A stretch of DNA of 64,000 nt, taken from Romboutsia maritimum (lineage in GTDB: Bacteria > Bacillota > Clostridia > Peptostreptococcales > Peptostreptococcaceae). Shown here one piece after another: positions 1 to 9,500 of the stretch (position 1 is the stretch's first letter; every line of letters starts with the position of its first letter). The translations under genes and the position numbers were made by a program. The DNA lies in NCBI RefSeq assembly GCF_002251085.2, contig NZ_NOJZ02000001.1, positions 310,001 to 374,000 on the forward strand, given 5' to 3'. The notes under the pieces are model-generated. The model had not been told where the DNA came from. It was given only the letters and a program-made list of their open reading frames with translations, and searched no databases.

Positions 1-86
1 AGAGCTACAACCTCTATGTCATATTTTTGTAATATATCCTTTGATAAATCACAAGATCCATCTACTATCAATTTTATTTTATTCAT
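1..86 (-). CDS. DegV family protein, N-terminal fragment (cut by window edge)
   Basis: The minus strand from 86 to the window edge reads MNKIKLIVDGSCDLSKDILQ and continues through KYDIEVVAL. This is the characteristic start of DegV proteins, with the D-G/S-x-x-D-L lipid-binding loop followed by a predicted helix. DegV/FakB proteins bind a fatty acid and present it to the kinase FakA for incorporation into phospholipid. A GAGAGG ribosome site lies about 9 bases before the ATG. Only 28 residues are visible, so which DegV paralogue this is cannot be told. It is divergent from the TetR gene, and a palindrome sits between the two, so shared control is likely. Confidence 0.75.
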   Translation of the reverse strand, partial: MNKIKLIVDGSCDLSKDILQKYDIEVVA

Positions 87-125
87 ATTAATAATTCCTC
101 TCAAATTTTCATATATTATTTAACG

Positions 126-146
126 GTCGGTCGGTCGACCGATAAT
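126..146. promoter_or_regulatory. Palindromic operator candidate between degV and tetR genes
   Basis: A perfect 12-base palindrome, TCGGTCGACCGA, lies at 131-142. It is preceded by two further GGTC/CGGT units, so the block is a run of GGTCG repeats in otherwise AT-rich DNA. Short GC-rich palindromes between a TetR gene and a divergent gene are typical self-regulated TetR operators. Binding by the neighbouring TetR protein is inferred. Confidence 0.6.
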
Positions 147-298
147 TAATATTATTTTATATTTATTAGCTTTGAAAGTCAATACATTAATCATCATATC
201 AAATTCATAATATATGAGATTTGTTGACAATAAAATTTTACACCTATATAATATTATTGATTTACCAATTGTTCGCTAAACATAGAAAGGTTGATTAT

Positions 299-859
299 AT
301 GAAACCAAACAATAATATGAAACAAAATATTTTAATTGCAGCTACTGACCTAATTACAAAAAACGGTATAAAAAATACTAGTCTTGCTGATATTGCAAAT
401 TCAGTGGGTATTAGTAAAGGTACTTTATACTACCATTACTCTTCAAAAGACGATATAATATTTAGCATTGCCGATTCCCACTTAAATATAATAACTGATG
501 CAATTTTAAATTGTGTCCAAAATATAAAAACTGAATCACCTAAAGATAAAATAGTTGAATTTATAATAAATAAAATAACTACCATAGAAAGTACTGGTCG
601 AGTACACATGTATCTTATTTGTGAAGCTATAACAGGAAATGAACCTTTAAAAGAAAGAATTAGAGTTAAATATATACAGTGGAGAAATACACTTAAATCT
701 GAAATTGAAAAAAGCTTTATTGATAATAAAGAATCTAGCGAGGCACTTTCCTTCCTTCTCATATCTATAGTAGATGGACTTGTAATTCAAAGTCTATTAA
801 AGACTGAGAAATTACCCTATGAAAATATAGCAACATTTTTAATTAATAAGTGGTACTAA
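299..859 (+). CDS. TetR/AcrR family transcriptional regulator
   Basis: The protein has 186 residues, a usual TetR length. The N-terminal helix-turn-helix reads TSLADIANSVGISKGTLYYH, the classic TetR pattern with the L-Y-Y-H-Y ending, and is followed by a variable helical ligand domain. I chose the ATG at 299 because AGAAAGG stands about 8 bases before it and the conserved helix begins soon after; the longer reading from 221 adds an unlikely hydrophobic leader. The gene diverges from degV and probably represses itself and degV through the palindrome at 131-142. The ligand is unknown; a fatty acid or acyl-CoA would fit a DegV partner but is inference. Confidence 0.85.
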   Translation: MKPNNNMKQNILIAATDLITKNGIKNTSLADIANSVGISKGTLYYHYSSKDDIIFSIADSHLNIITDAILNCVQNIKTESPKDKIVEFIINKITTIESTGRVHMYLICEAITGNEPLKERIRVKYIQWRNTLKSEIEKSFIDNKESSEALSFLLISIVDGLVIQSLLKTEKLPYENIATFLINKWY

Positions 860-908
860 AAAAGGACTATCTCAAAAATATAAGAATTTTGAGATAATCC
901 CTTTTTTA
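858..908. terminator. Bidirectional terminator between tetR and the ABC operon
   Basis: An inverted repeat (left arm CTATCTCAAAA, right arm TTTTGAGATAATCC) is flanked by an A run on the left and a T run on the right. It can therefore stop transcripts arriving from both convergent genes. Confidence 0.8.
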
Positions 909-909
909 T

Positions 910-1776
910 TTATACAGTTGTTGCCTGTTTATGGCAATGTTCATGTTCATGGACGCCTGTAAATCTATCTTCATGCACATGATCATGACCAACTCCATTT
1001 ATATGTTCATGTTGGTGCATATATGATACCTGAAGTTTTTTATTTACAGGATTTTCACCTATATGTGCATTTACTCCAAAAACTTCTTTTAGCATCTCTG
1101 ATGTTATAACTTCTTCTACTGTCCCACAGTTTATTATTTCTCCGTTTTTCATAACTATTAAATAATCACAATACATAGAAGCTATATTCATATCATGTAT
1201 TGCTGATAAAGTTGTTATATTTAAACTCTTCACCAAATCCATAAGCTGTATTTGGTAACCTATATCTAAGTGATTAGTAGGTTCGTCTAGTATTAAAAAA
1301 TCCGTATTTTGAACTAATGCACGTGCAATTAAAGTTCTCTGCTTTTCTCCCCCTGATAAATTAGCAAAGCTTCTATCGGCATGATTTGTAAGACCTACTC
1401 TATTTAGCATTTCTTTAACCATGTCTAAATCTTTTGTTGAATAATCTTCAAATACAGACTTATATGGATAACGTCCCATTTTTACTATCTGTTCTACAGT
1501 AAAATCAAATTGAGTATTACTTTCTTGAGCAAGTACTGCAATTTCTTTAGCACAATCTTTATCCTTCATTTGAAGCAAATCTCTATTATCAATACTTATT
1601 TGTCCACTATCTGGTTTATATATTCTATATATGTTTTTAAGTAATGTAGATTTCCCCGAACCATTTGGTCCTATTACACCTACAAAAGAACCTTCTTTTA
1701 CATCAAAAGATATATCTTTTAATATATTTTTACTTTCTACACTAAATTTAAGATTTTTTACATTTAATTTAACCAT
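910..1776 (-). CDS. FecE/FepC-type ABC transporter ATPase with His-rich C-terminal tail
   Basis: This is the ATP-binding subunit of a siderophore/heme/cobalamin-family importer. Walker A GPNGSGKST is at residues 36-44, the signature LSGGE at 140-144, Walker B LILDE at 161-165 and the H-loop histidine at 194. Residues 254-282 form an added tail in which about every second residue is His, containing GVGHDH and FTGVHEHEHCH. That block recurs in the small His-rich protein at 4037-4309. Usual FecE proteins end near residue 255, so the tail is an extension. The gene overlaps the permease stop by one base (TAATG), indicating translational coupling. The tail suggests a transition-metal substrate (Zn, Ni, Co) or metal sensing; the actual substrate is not known. 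Confidence 0.88.
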   Translation of the reverse strand: MVKLNVKNLKFSVESKNILKDISFDVKEGSFVGVIGPNGSGKSTLLKNIYRIYKPDSGQISIDNRDLLQMKDKDCAKEIAVLAQESNTQFDFTVEQIVKMGRYPYKSVFEDYSTKDLDMVKEMLNRVGLTNHADRSFANLSGGEKQRTLIARALVQNTDFLILDEPTNHLDIGYQIQLMDLVKSLNITTLSAIHDMNIASMYCDYLIVMKNGEIINCGTVEEVITSEMLKEVFGVNAHIGENPVNKKLQVSYMHQHEHINGVGHDHVHEDRFTGVHEHEHCHKQATTV

Positions 1777-2858
1777 TAGTTATTACCCCCAAAGGAATAA
1801 TTTTTTCTAGATATTAACCATAAGAAGAATGGTCCTCCAACTAAAGAAGTTATTATACCTATAGGTATTTCCGTAGGTGGGAACATACCTCTTGCTGCAA
1901 CATCTGACCATATTAAGAATATTGCTCCAATTAAACTAGATAATACTATTAACTTTTTATGATCACTTCCTGCTATTGTTCTACATATATGAGGAACTAC
2001 TAAACCTATAAATCCTATAGCCCCTGTTATTGCAACTAATGTAGATGTAAGCAAGGTTGACATTATAAGTAAAACTGTTTTTACTAACTTAATATTTATT
2101 CCAAGTATTATTGCGTTGTCATCTCCAAGTAACATTATATCTAAAGTTTTACTCATTATAAACGATACTATTGCTACTAGTATTAGTGCTATAAGAGGTG
2201 TTAATAGAACTTCCCATTTAGCTCCTCCTAAACTACCTATAGTCCAAAATAATGCAGATTTTGCTTGGTTTGAGTTTTCTGCTGAGTATATTAATAAGTT
2301 TGTTAATGCTGAAAATATTGTTGATATTGCCATACCTGAAAGTACTAATCTTGTTGTAGACGTACTTTTCCCCATACAAGTACCTATTGAAAATACTAAT
2401 ATTCCAGATATCATAGAACCAAAAAATGCTCCAGCTGTTATACTATTTATTCCTAAAAAAGATATTCCCCCCATAACTATTACAGCTACTGCACCGCATG
2501 ATGCTCCTGAAGATATACCTAATATATATGGTTCTGCTATAGGGTTTTTAGTTACACATTGCATTAAAACACCACAAAGAGCAAGCCCTGCTCCACAAAG
2601 AGCACCTAAAATCACCCTTGGTAATCTTATCTCCCATATTATATTTTCAAACATATCATTCCACGTTGGATCAAACATTGTTGAATTTGTTACTTTATTT
2701 ACAAATACTTTATAAACTATGTCTGGGTCTATATATGTACTACCTATAGCTATTGCTATTATCATTGTAAGAACTAAAACTATACTTAAACCAATTGTCC
2801 AAAACAAAAAGCCTTTATTTTTTGAAAGGCTCTTTGTTTTTTGTATACTCATTTCCAT
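1776..2858 (-). CDS. FecCD-family ABC transporter permease
   Basis: The protein has 360 residues and is highly hydrophobic, with about ten membrane spans and a short basic N-terminus. Family hallmarks are the RLPR segment near residue 78, followed by GAGLALCGVLMQ and NPIAEPYILGISSGA, and the later GFIGLVVPHICR motif in the loop that contacts the ATPase. It forms the membrane channel for the substrate delivered by the lipoprotein encoded just upstream. It starts on a TAATG overlap with the stop of that gene and ends on the same kind of overlap with the ATPase gene, so the three are translated together. Confidence 0.9.
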   Translation of the reverse strand: MEMSIQKTKSLSKNKGFLFWTIGLSIVLVLTMIIAIAIGSTYIDPDIVYKVFVNKVTNSTMFDPTWNDMFENIIWEIRLPRVILGALCGAGLALCGVLMQCVTKNPIAEPYILGISSGASCGAVAVIVMGGISFLGINSITAGAFFGSMISGILVFSIGTCMGKSTSTTRLVLSGMAISTIFSALTNLLIYSAENSNQAKSALFWTIGSLGGAKWEVLLTPLIALILVAIVSFIMSKTLDIMLLGDDNAIILGINIKLVKTVLLIMSTLLTSTLVAITGAIGFIGLVVPHICRTIAGSDHKKLIVLSSLIGAIFLIWSDVAARGMFPPTEIPIGIITSLVGGPFFLWLISRKNYSFGGNN

Positions 2859-3886
2859 TATTTATCTTCTCCATGGAAATATCCATACATCTTTTCTATA
2901 ACGTGGGCATTTCTTACCCCTGGAGACAAGTCAGCTAGTCCTACAACGTATATCTTATTATTTTTAATAGCATTAACATTTTTTAGTGCTGGATTCTTCT
3001 TTAAGAAATCTATTTTTTGTTGTGCTGGAGTTCCTGCCATAAAGTCTGTTACTAATATTACTTCAGGATTTTCAGATACTATACTTTCCCAAGAAACATG
3101 AGGATATATTTCTTTTTGAGTTCCGAATATATTATTTCCACCTGCAATTTCTATTAAATTGTTAGCAAGTCCTGCCCCAACAACCATAGCATCATTGTCT
3201 CCTGAATCATAAACCATCATTTTAACTTTTTCTTCTTTTTTAGTATCTCCAACTTTATCTTCAACTGCTTTTATATCACTTTTCATTTTATCTATAACTA
3301 CTTTAGATTTATCTTGAACTCCAAATATTTTTCCTAATAAATCAAAGTCTTCATAAACAGTGTCTACCGTAGCATTTGGTGCTAATGATTTACATTTAAA
3401 AGGAGTTATTCCTTTTGATATAAGTTCATCTGGAGCACCTGTTGTTTCATTACTTACTGACATATCCCATCCACTTACAAAATCAGCTCCTGTAGCAAGG
3501 AATCCTTCTTTTGAAATAGAATGTCCTTCTGCTATTTTTATTTCAGGTATTTTCTTATATGCTTCTTCGTATTCTGGTAATATTGGATTATCTAAAAGAG
3601 CTGTTCCTACCATTTTATCTCCTAAGTCTAATGCTAGTAGCATCTCTGTCATAAACTGTGATAATGTAACTGCTTTTTGAGCAGGTTTTTCTAATTTAAC
3701 ATCATAATCTTTAACACCATCTGAATAAACAAATTTTACTGGCTCAAATTTAGTTGATTCAACTGCTGCTGCAGGTTTTTCTGAACCTTCTTGACTAGCT
3801 TTTCCTGAACATCCTACTACGCTTAATGATAATCCCGCTATAGTCAGGACTACTAGAAATCTTCTTAAACTTCTGCTTTTTATCAT
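2858..3886 (-). CDS. ABC transporter substrate-binding lipoprotein (metal/chelate type)
   Basis: The 342-residue protein starts with a basic, hydrophobic signal peptide ending in a lipobox (LSVVGC, lipidated Cys26), so it is anchored outside the membrane. The body fits the TroA-like/helical-backbone periplasmic binding fold of FecB/BtuF proteins, with segments such as KAVTLSQFMTEMLLALDL near the N-terminus and NNIFGTQKEIYPHVSWESIV in the C-terminal lobe. It hands substrate to the FecCD permease. A GGGGGAGA site precedes the ATG. A strong hairpin with a T run lies only about 40 bases upstream, after the His-rich gene, so transporter expression may depend on readthrough. Substrate is uncertain. 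Confidence 0.88.
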   Translation of the reverse strand: MIKSRSLRRFLVVLTIAGLSLSVVGCSGKASQEGSEKPAAAVESTKFEPVKFVYSDGVKDYDVKLEKPAQKAVTLSQFMTEMLLALDLGDKMVGTALLDNPILPEYEEAYKKIPEIKIAEGHSISKEGFLATGADFVSGWDMSVSNETTGAPDELISKGITPFKCKSLAPNATVDTVYEDFDLLGKIFGVQDKSKVVIDKMKSDIKAVEDKVGDTKKEEKVKMMVYDSGDNDAMVVGAGLANNLIEIAGGNNIFGTQKEIYPHVSWESIVSENPEVILVTDFMAGTPAQQKIDFLKKNPALKNVNAIKNNKIYVVGLADLSPGVRNAHVIEKMYGYFHGEDK

Positions 3887-3921
3887 TGTATTTCTCCCCC
3901 TAAATTTATATATATATTTAC

Positions 3922-3984
3922 AAAAAAACCATGAAGATTTAAATAAGATATTTAAAATATCTTTATATTAAACCTTCATGGTTT
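3922..3984 (-). terminator. Terminator/attenuator between His-rich gene and transporter operon
   Basis: The arms at 3926-3942 and 3968-3984 (AAACCATGAAG and CTTCATGGTTT) form a long stem. Read on the minus strand it ends in seven or more Ts. A second small hairpin (AAGATATTT/AAATATCTT, 3945-3963) sits in its loop. It lies downstream of the His-rich gene and only about 40 bases before the lipoprotein start, with no clear promoter in between. It could be a partial terminator or a regulated attenuator. Confidence 0.7.
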
Positions 3985-4036
3985 ATATCTCAAAATTTTA
4001 TTTTAATTTTAATTTACATCTATTCATGCTTAACTT

Positions 4037-4309
4037 TTACGCATGAATATGTTCATGATCTTTAGTATGTTCATGTCCATGTTCATGATTATGATTATGA
4101 TCATGAGTATGAACCCCTGTAAATTTATCGTCATGATTGTGATCATGTCCAACACCTTCTACATGCTCATGTTCGTGTCCATGAGAATGAGTATGTGTAT
4201 GAGAATGATCATGATTATGACCTCCGCAACAATCTTCTCCCCCATTTCCACAACATCCATTTTGATGTGGATTATGATGATATCTTATTAAAAATCTATT
4301 CAATGTCAT
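4037..4309 (-). CDS. Small His-rich metal-binding protein
   Basis: The 90-residue protein contains 27 histidines, mostly as alternating H-x repeats, and a Cys cluster CCGNGGEDCCGG around residues 19-30. No signal peptide or membrane span is seen, so it is probably cytoplasmic. The block HEHVEGVGHDHNHDD followed by KFTGVH closely matches the tail of the ABC ATPase at 910-1776. This suggests a shared metal-handling module, either storage or delivery of Ni, Co or Zn, similar in idea to HypB or SlyD tails. A GGGGG ribosome site precedes the ATG. It is the first gene of the transporter transcript, and the hairpin behind it could make it more abundant than the transporter. No named family is recognised. 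Confidence 0.8.
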   Translation of the reverse strand: MTLNRFLIRYHHNPHQNGCCGNGGEDCCGGHNHDHSHTHTHSHGHEHEHVEGVGHDHNHDDKFTGVHTHDHNHNHEHGHEHTKDHEHIHA

Positions 4310-4363
4310 TACTTATACCCCCTAGTATATTTGGAAATACTTCAGTATCCCGTCTTCTTATTT

Positions 4364-4392
4364 ATTATATAAGGTAAAAATAAAAAAAACAA
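4364..4392 (-). promoter_or_regulatory. Sigma-A-like promoter of His-rich/ABC operon
   Basis: On the minus strand TTGTTT (4387-4392) and TATAAT (4364-4369) are separated by exactly 17 bases, 55-80 bases before the His-rich gene start. Confidence 0.6.
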
Positions 4393-4406
4393 TGGAAATC
4401 GTTTTT
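4385..4406. promoter_or_regulatory. Inverted-repeat operator candidate over the -35 box
   Basis: AACAATGGAAATCGTT at 4388-4403 is a near-palindrome (AACnAT-N4-ATnGTT) extended by A and T runs on each side. It overlaps the -35 box of the metal-transport operon. A metal-responsive repressor (Fur/Zur/NikR type) would fit this position, but the site does not match a consensus I can name with certainty. Confidence 0.45.
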
Positions 4407-4493
4407 TTCGTAAAATTAAAATAATTTGCTATAATCTGTCAATTCTTAATATTTTATAACTATTTTTTAAGCCACAATTTTATTTACTAGAGA

Positions 4494-4531
4494 TTAAAAA
4501 AACTGAAAAATATATATTATATATTTTCCAG
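4494..4531 (-). terminator. Terminator of the AbgT gene
   Basis: The minus strand reads CTGGAAAATATATA, a two-base turn and the complementary ATATATTTTTCAG arm, followed by TTTTTTT. It lies 28 bases after the stop codon. Confidence 0.75.
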
Positions 4532-4558
4532 TCTGAAATTTAATTTAAATTGTATTTT

Positions 4559-6253
4559 CTATATAAAGAAGAATTGGTTTGGTCCTATAGCAAATCCTGT
4601 TAATGCCCAAATTATAGCTAGTAAAGTCCATCCTATTAAGAACACCATTGAAACTGGCATCATCATAGACATTAAACTACCAACACCAAAGTCCTTTTTA
4701 TATTTTTGACCAAATACTACCACAACTCCTAAATAACTCATTAAAGGAGATATTATATTTGTAGATGAGTCACCTATACGATACATTAATTGTACCCCTG
4801 CTGGAGTGAATCCTGCAACCATTAACATAGGTACAAATATTGGCGCAAGTAATCCCCACTTAGCTGAAGCACCACCCATAAATAAGTTAACAAATGCAGT
4901 TAAGAATATAAATGCAACCATAAGTACCATAGACCACATCATATTATCTGTAGGTATTTGACGAACTAAATCCGCTCCTAAAGAAGCTACTAATACTCCT
5001 AAATGTGAATCATTAAAGTAATTTAAAAATTGAGATACAAAGAACATTATAACTATTATTGGAGCCATATCTGCCATAGCCTTACACATAGCTGGTACTA
5101 TATCTTCACTTTTCTTAAATTTACCTGATTTAAATCCATATACAAGACCACTTACTGCAAATATAACGAACATTAACATTATAACCATATCACCGTGGAA
5201 GAACATAGATTTTAAGAAACTATCTGCTGATTGTAATACAGCATTTCCATTCGCATCAGTTGCCCATATTCCAACTGTAGTTGATAAATCTCCAAGTAAT
5301 GGTATTATATTATTTTTATCAAAAGGTAAAGCTGCCAAAACTATAAGTCCTATAACTACAAATAAAATTTTATTAGTAAATTTAAAAGCAACTTTTTCTT
5401 GCTCACTTATTTCATGATCTGGCTCTACATCAGCTTCTTTTTTATTATAATCTCCTAGTCTTGGTTCAACAAATTTATCTACAACTAAAGTACCTAATAT
5501 CATTATTAATAATGTTGATCCCATCATAAAGAACCAGTTACTTGTAACAGACATTGTAGATGCTAGATTAGTTTTAGCTAATGCATCTCCTGTTTCTGCT
5601 GCTGCTTGAGTAAATGGTAATAATAATGCATCAGTTGAACTTACAAATAAGTTAGCACTAAATCCTCCTGATACACCAGCAAAACCTGCTGCAAGACCCG
5701 CAAGAGGATGTCTTCCTAAAGTATAATACATTAAAGCTGCAAGAGGAATTAATACAACATATCCTGCATCTGATGCCATATTAGACATAACTCCTAAGAA
5801 TATAACAACTGGTGTTACAAGCTTCATTGGAGTAGCTTTAACTATACTTTTCATTGCTATTGATAAATATCCACTTTGTTCCATAAGACCTATCGCTAGC
5901 ATTATTATAAGTATTGTTCCTATAGCATACATATTCATAAAGTTTGCTATAGCAGTTCCTATTACATAAGATAGTCCATTTGAATATCTCTCTACTACCG
6001 TAGTTCCTGTAGCAGCAACTTTTAAAACCTCTATTGGCTTTTGACCTAAAAGATTATTTATTGGGAATTTCCCTAATGGAGTATCTGCAACTACTCCTAG
6101 TGTTCCTAATACTGCCGATGCAACTAATGTAAATACTGATATGTAAATAAACATTAATACTGGATGAGGCAATTTATTTCCTAATTTTTCTATTTTATCC
6201 ATAAACCTTTGAATTTTAGATTTTTTTTCTTGTTCCTTTATCGTGACTTCCAT
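4559..6253 (-). CDS. AbgT-family transporter (aminobenzoyl-glutamate type)
   Basis: This 564-residue membrane protein has about a dozen hydrophobic spans, an N-terminal cytoplasmic segment ending LGNKLPHPVLMFIY, and the family motif SDAGYVVLIPLAALMY followed by GVSGGFSANLF. These are typical of AbgT/YdaH/MtrF proteins. Members either import p-aminobenzoyl-glutamate for folate salvage or export sulfonamides or other compounds using the ion gradient; substrate cannot be read from sequence. The start has AGGAGG 6-10 bases upstream. It is a single-gene unit with its own terminator, flanked by the ileS terminator upstream. The upstream region 6254-6450 is AT-rich with a direct repeat of TGTTAAAAT and no clear regulatory element. 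Confidence 0.88.
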   Translation of the reverse strand: MEVTIKEQEKKSKIQRFMDKIEKLGNKLPHPVLMFIYISVFTLVASAVLGTLGVVADTPLGKFPINNLLGQKPIEVLKVAATGTTVVERYSNGLSYVIGTAIANFMNMYAIGTILIIMLAIGLMEQSGYLSIAMKSIVKATPMKLVTPVVIFLGVMSNMASDAGYVVLIPLAALMYYTLGRHPLAGLAAGFAGVSGGFSANLFVSSTDALLLPFTQAAAETGDALAKTNLASTMSVTSNWFFMMGSTLLIMILGTLVVDKFVEPRLGDYNKKEADVEPDHEISEQEKVAFKFTNKILFVVIGLIVLAALPFDKNNIIPLLGDLSTTVGIWATDANGNAVLQSADSFLKSMFFHGDMVIMLMFVIFAVSGLVYGFKSGKFKKSEDIVPAMCKAMADMAPIIVIMFFVSQFLNYFNDSHLGVLVASLGADLVRQIPTDNMMWSMVLMVAFIFLTAFVNLFMGGASAKWGLLAPIFVPMLMVAGFTPAGVQLMYRIGDSSTNIISPLMSYLGVVVVFGQKYKKDFGVGSLMSMMMPVSMVFLIGWTLLAIIWALTGFAIGPNQFFFI

Positions 6254-6451
6254 TCATTTTCCTCCTATTTTATCTATTATTATAAGTCCTTAATTAATTT
6301 TAACATATTTTAACATTATTTTCAGTCTTTTGACTATTTTCCTTATTTTCCATCAAAATTCTTCTTATTTTTTTAGTTAAATATCGTACTTTTAGATTTC
6401 TACCTAATTTTATAAAGTGTTTTTTTTATTTTCTTTTTTTTATTCATAAAA

Positions 6452-6503
6452 AAAAATCCTTACGCCTAAAGATTTTTCAAATCTTAGGTGCAAGGATTTA
6501 TTC
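6452..6503 (-). terminator. Terminator of ileS
   Basis: The minus strand has AAATCCTTGCACCTAAGATT and a mostly complementary arm AATCTTTAGGCGTAAGGATT, followed by a run of nine Ts, about 30 bases after the ileS stop codon. Confidence 0.85.
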
Positions 6504-6529
6504 ATTTTTTTATCTTTTATTCATTTTTA

Positions 6530-9500
6530 CTATTTTCTTATAACTTTTATACCTGTCATATGGTCATTTAAGTTATGTTTTTCTAATGTTTCATCTTCAA
6601 CTCTATTTATTTCTAAAGCTAAAGTTTCTGTCTTTATATAATCTTCAAATTTATTTACAGCTGATGAGATTTCACCATCTGAACAATAATCTATAACTAT
6701 GTTATCTAATACATCAAAGTTACTAGATTTTCTTATTTGTTGTACTTTTGATATAAATTCTCTTGCATATCCTTCAGCTATTAATTCTTCATTTAATGTA
6801 GTATCTAATATAACGAATAAGTTATTTTCCATAGTTACATTAAATCCTTCTTTAGCTGATATATTAATTAATACATGCTCTTTATTAAATTCAAAATTTT
6901 CACCATCAACTTCAACTATTAAACTTTCACCATTTTCTAATTTAGGAACAACTTCACTTGGATTTAATTTATTTAATGCTCCAGCAAAGAATTTCATCTT
7001 AGATCCTAAGATTGGTCCTAATACTTTAAAGTTTGGTTTTAAGCTGTAGTTCATATACTCACTTAAATCTTTAGCAAACACAACTTCTTTAACATTAAGT
7101 TCTTCTTTTATTAAATCTACTATATCACTTATAATAGGTTCATATTTTCCATCTACAAATACTTCTTGTACTGGTTGACGTACTTTTATTCTACTAGTTT
7201 CTCTTGATGCTCTACCTAATGTAACTAAGTTTTTAGCTAAGTCCATTTTTTCTTCTAACTTAGCATCTATTAAACTTTCATTAGCTCTTGGATAACTAGC
7301 TAAATGAACAGATACTTCATTAGTTAATTTTCTATACATTTCTTCTGACATGTATGGAGCAAATGGTGCTATTAATTCACAAAGTTCTTTTAATATTTCA
7401 TAAGTTGTATTGTAAACTGCTTTTTTATCTTCTGTTAATTCAGTAGCCCAGAATCTTCTTCTTGAACGTCTTATATACCAGTTAGATAAATCATCATTTA
7501 TAAATGCTTGTATTCTTCTTATTGTTTTATTTACTTCAAATATTTCTAAGTTTTCTTCTACTTCTTTCTTTAAATTGTTAAACTTAGATAATATCCATCT
7601 ATCAAGTTCTGGTCTATCTTTGTACTCTACAAAGAAGTCATTCGGATTTATGTTATCTGTATTAGCATATAATGTGAAGAAGTTATAAACATTTTTCATT
7701 GTTCCTAAGAATTTACTTTGAACTTCTTTTAATCCTTCTTCATCAAATCTGATTGGTGTCCATGGTGGAGATACATATAATAAGTACCATCTTAAAGCAT
7801 CTGCTCCATATTTATCGAATAATTCAAATGGATTTACTGTGTTTCCTCTTGATTTACTCATTTTCTTACCATCTTTATCTAATACAAGGTCATTAACTAA
7901 AACTTTTTTGTAAGGTGCTTTACCCATAACAAATGTAGATATTGCAAGTAATGAATAGAACCATCCTCTAGTTTGGTCTATACCTTCACAGATATAATCT
8001 GCTGGGAATAATTCTTCAAAGTTTTCTTTATTTTCAAATGGGTAATGATGTTGTGCAAATGGCATTGAACCACTATCAAACCAACAGTCTATAACATCAG
8101 TTACTCTTGTCATTGGCTTACCACAACATTCACATTTTAAATGTATATCATCAACATAAGGTCTATGAAGCTCTACAGTTTCTGGGTTTACATCTTCTAT
8201 CGCCTTTTTCGCAAGTTCTTCCCTTGAACCTACTGAATCCTTATGACCACATTCACATCTCCAGATATTAAGAGGAGTTCCCCAATATCTACTTCTTGAT
8301 ACAGCCCAGTCATTTAAATTTTCTAACCAGTTTCCAAATCTTCCTTCTCCTACGAATTTTGGATACCAATCAACAGTTTTATTATTAGCTATTAATTGAT
8401 CTTTTAATTTTGTCATTTCTATATACCAGCTTGGTTTAGCATAATATAAAAGTGGAGTTTGACATCTCCAACAGTGAGGATAGTTATGTGCTACTTTTTC
8501 TTTAGAGAACAGTTTATTTTCATGAGCTAACCACTTGATTATCTCAACATCTAAACCATCTTCCATAACAAATTTACCTTCCCATGGAGTAGTTGTAAAT
8601 TTACCTGTTTCATCTACTGGTTGTAAAACTGGTAAATCATATTTTCTTCCTAAATTGTAATCATCTTCCCCAAATGCTGGTGCAGTATGAACTATACCTG
8701 TACCATCTTCAGTTGTTACATAATCTCCTAAAGTTATGAAGAATGCTTTCTTATCTGTTTCAACGAATGGCATTAATTGCTCATATTCTATTCCTTCTAA
8801 TGTAGCACCTTTCATTTCTTCTATTACTTCGTAATCTTCACCTAGCACTTTATTAGCTAAAGGTTTAGATACATAATAAATTTCTTCACCTTGTTTAACT
8901 TTTAAATAATCTACTTCTCCATTTATAGTTAATGCAACGTTTGAAGGTAATGTCCAAGGAGTAGTTGTCCATGCTAAGAAATATTCATTTTCAGTACCTT
9001 TTCTTTTAAACTTAGCTATTACTGTATTAGTTTTTATTTCTTTATATCCTTGTGCAACCTCATGTGAAGCAAGACCTGTCCCACATCTTGGGCAATAAGG
9101 AAGTATCTTATGACCTTCGTACACATATCCTTCTTTGTTAAATTTATTTAGTATCCACCATACAGTTTCTATATAATTATTATCTAGAGTTATGTATGGA
9201 TTATCTAAATCTGTTTCATAAGCCATTCTTTCAGTCATAGCTCTCCATTGTTTTTCAAAAGTGAAAACAGATTCTCTACATTTTTTATTAAATTTATCTA
9301 TTCCATATTCTTCTATTTGTTGTTTATCAGAAAGTCCTAATTCTTTTTCTACCTGAATTTCAACTGGTAATCCATGAGTATCCCATCCTGCTTTTCTTTT
9401 AACTTGGTATCCACTCATTGACTTGTATCTACATACCCAGTCTTTTAATGTTCTAGCTACAACGTGATGTATTCCTGGATTTCCATTAGCTGTTGGAGGT

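Noticed and set aside
2116..3101. Plus-strand ORFs opposite the permease and lipoprotein genes
   Set aside because: They are antisense shadows of well-supported genes, with low-complexity Ile/Pro-rich products and no ribosome sites.
4043..4377. Plus-strand ORFs opposite the His-rich gene
   Set aside because: The repeated Met/Ile readings mirror the alternating His codons on the minus strand. They lack ribosome sites and homology.
6280..6330. CodY box upstream of the AbgT gene
   Set aside because: The best match to AATTTTCWGAAAATT has about five mismatches, too weak in such AT-rich DNA.
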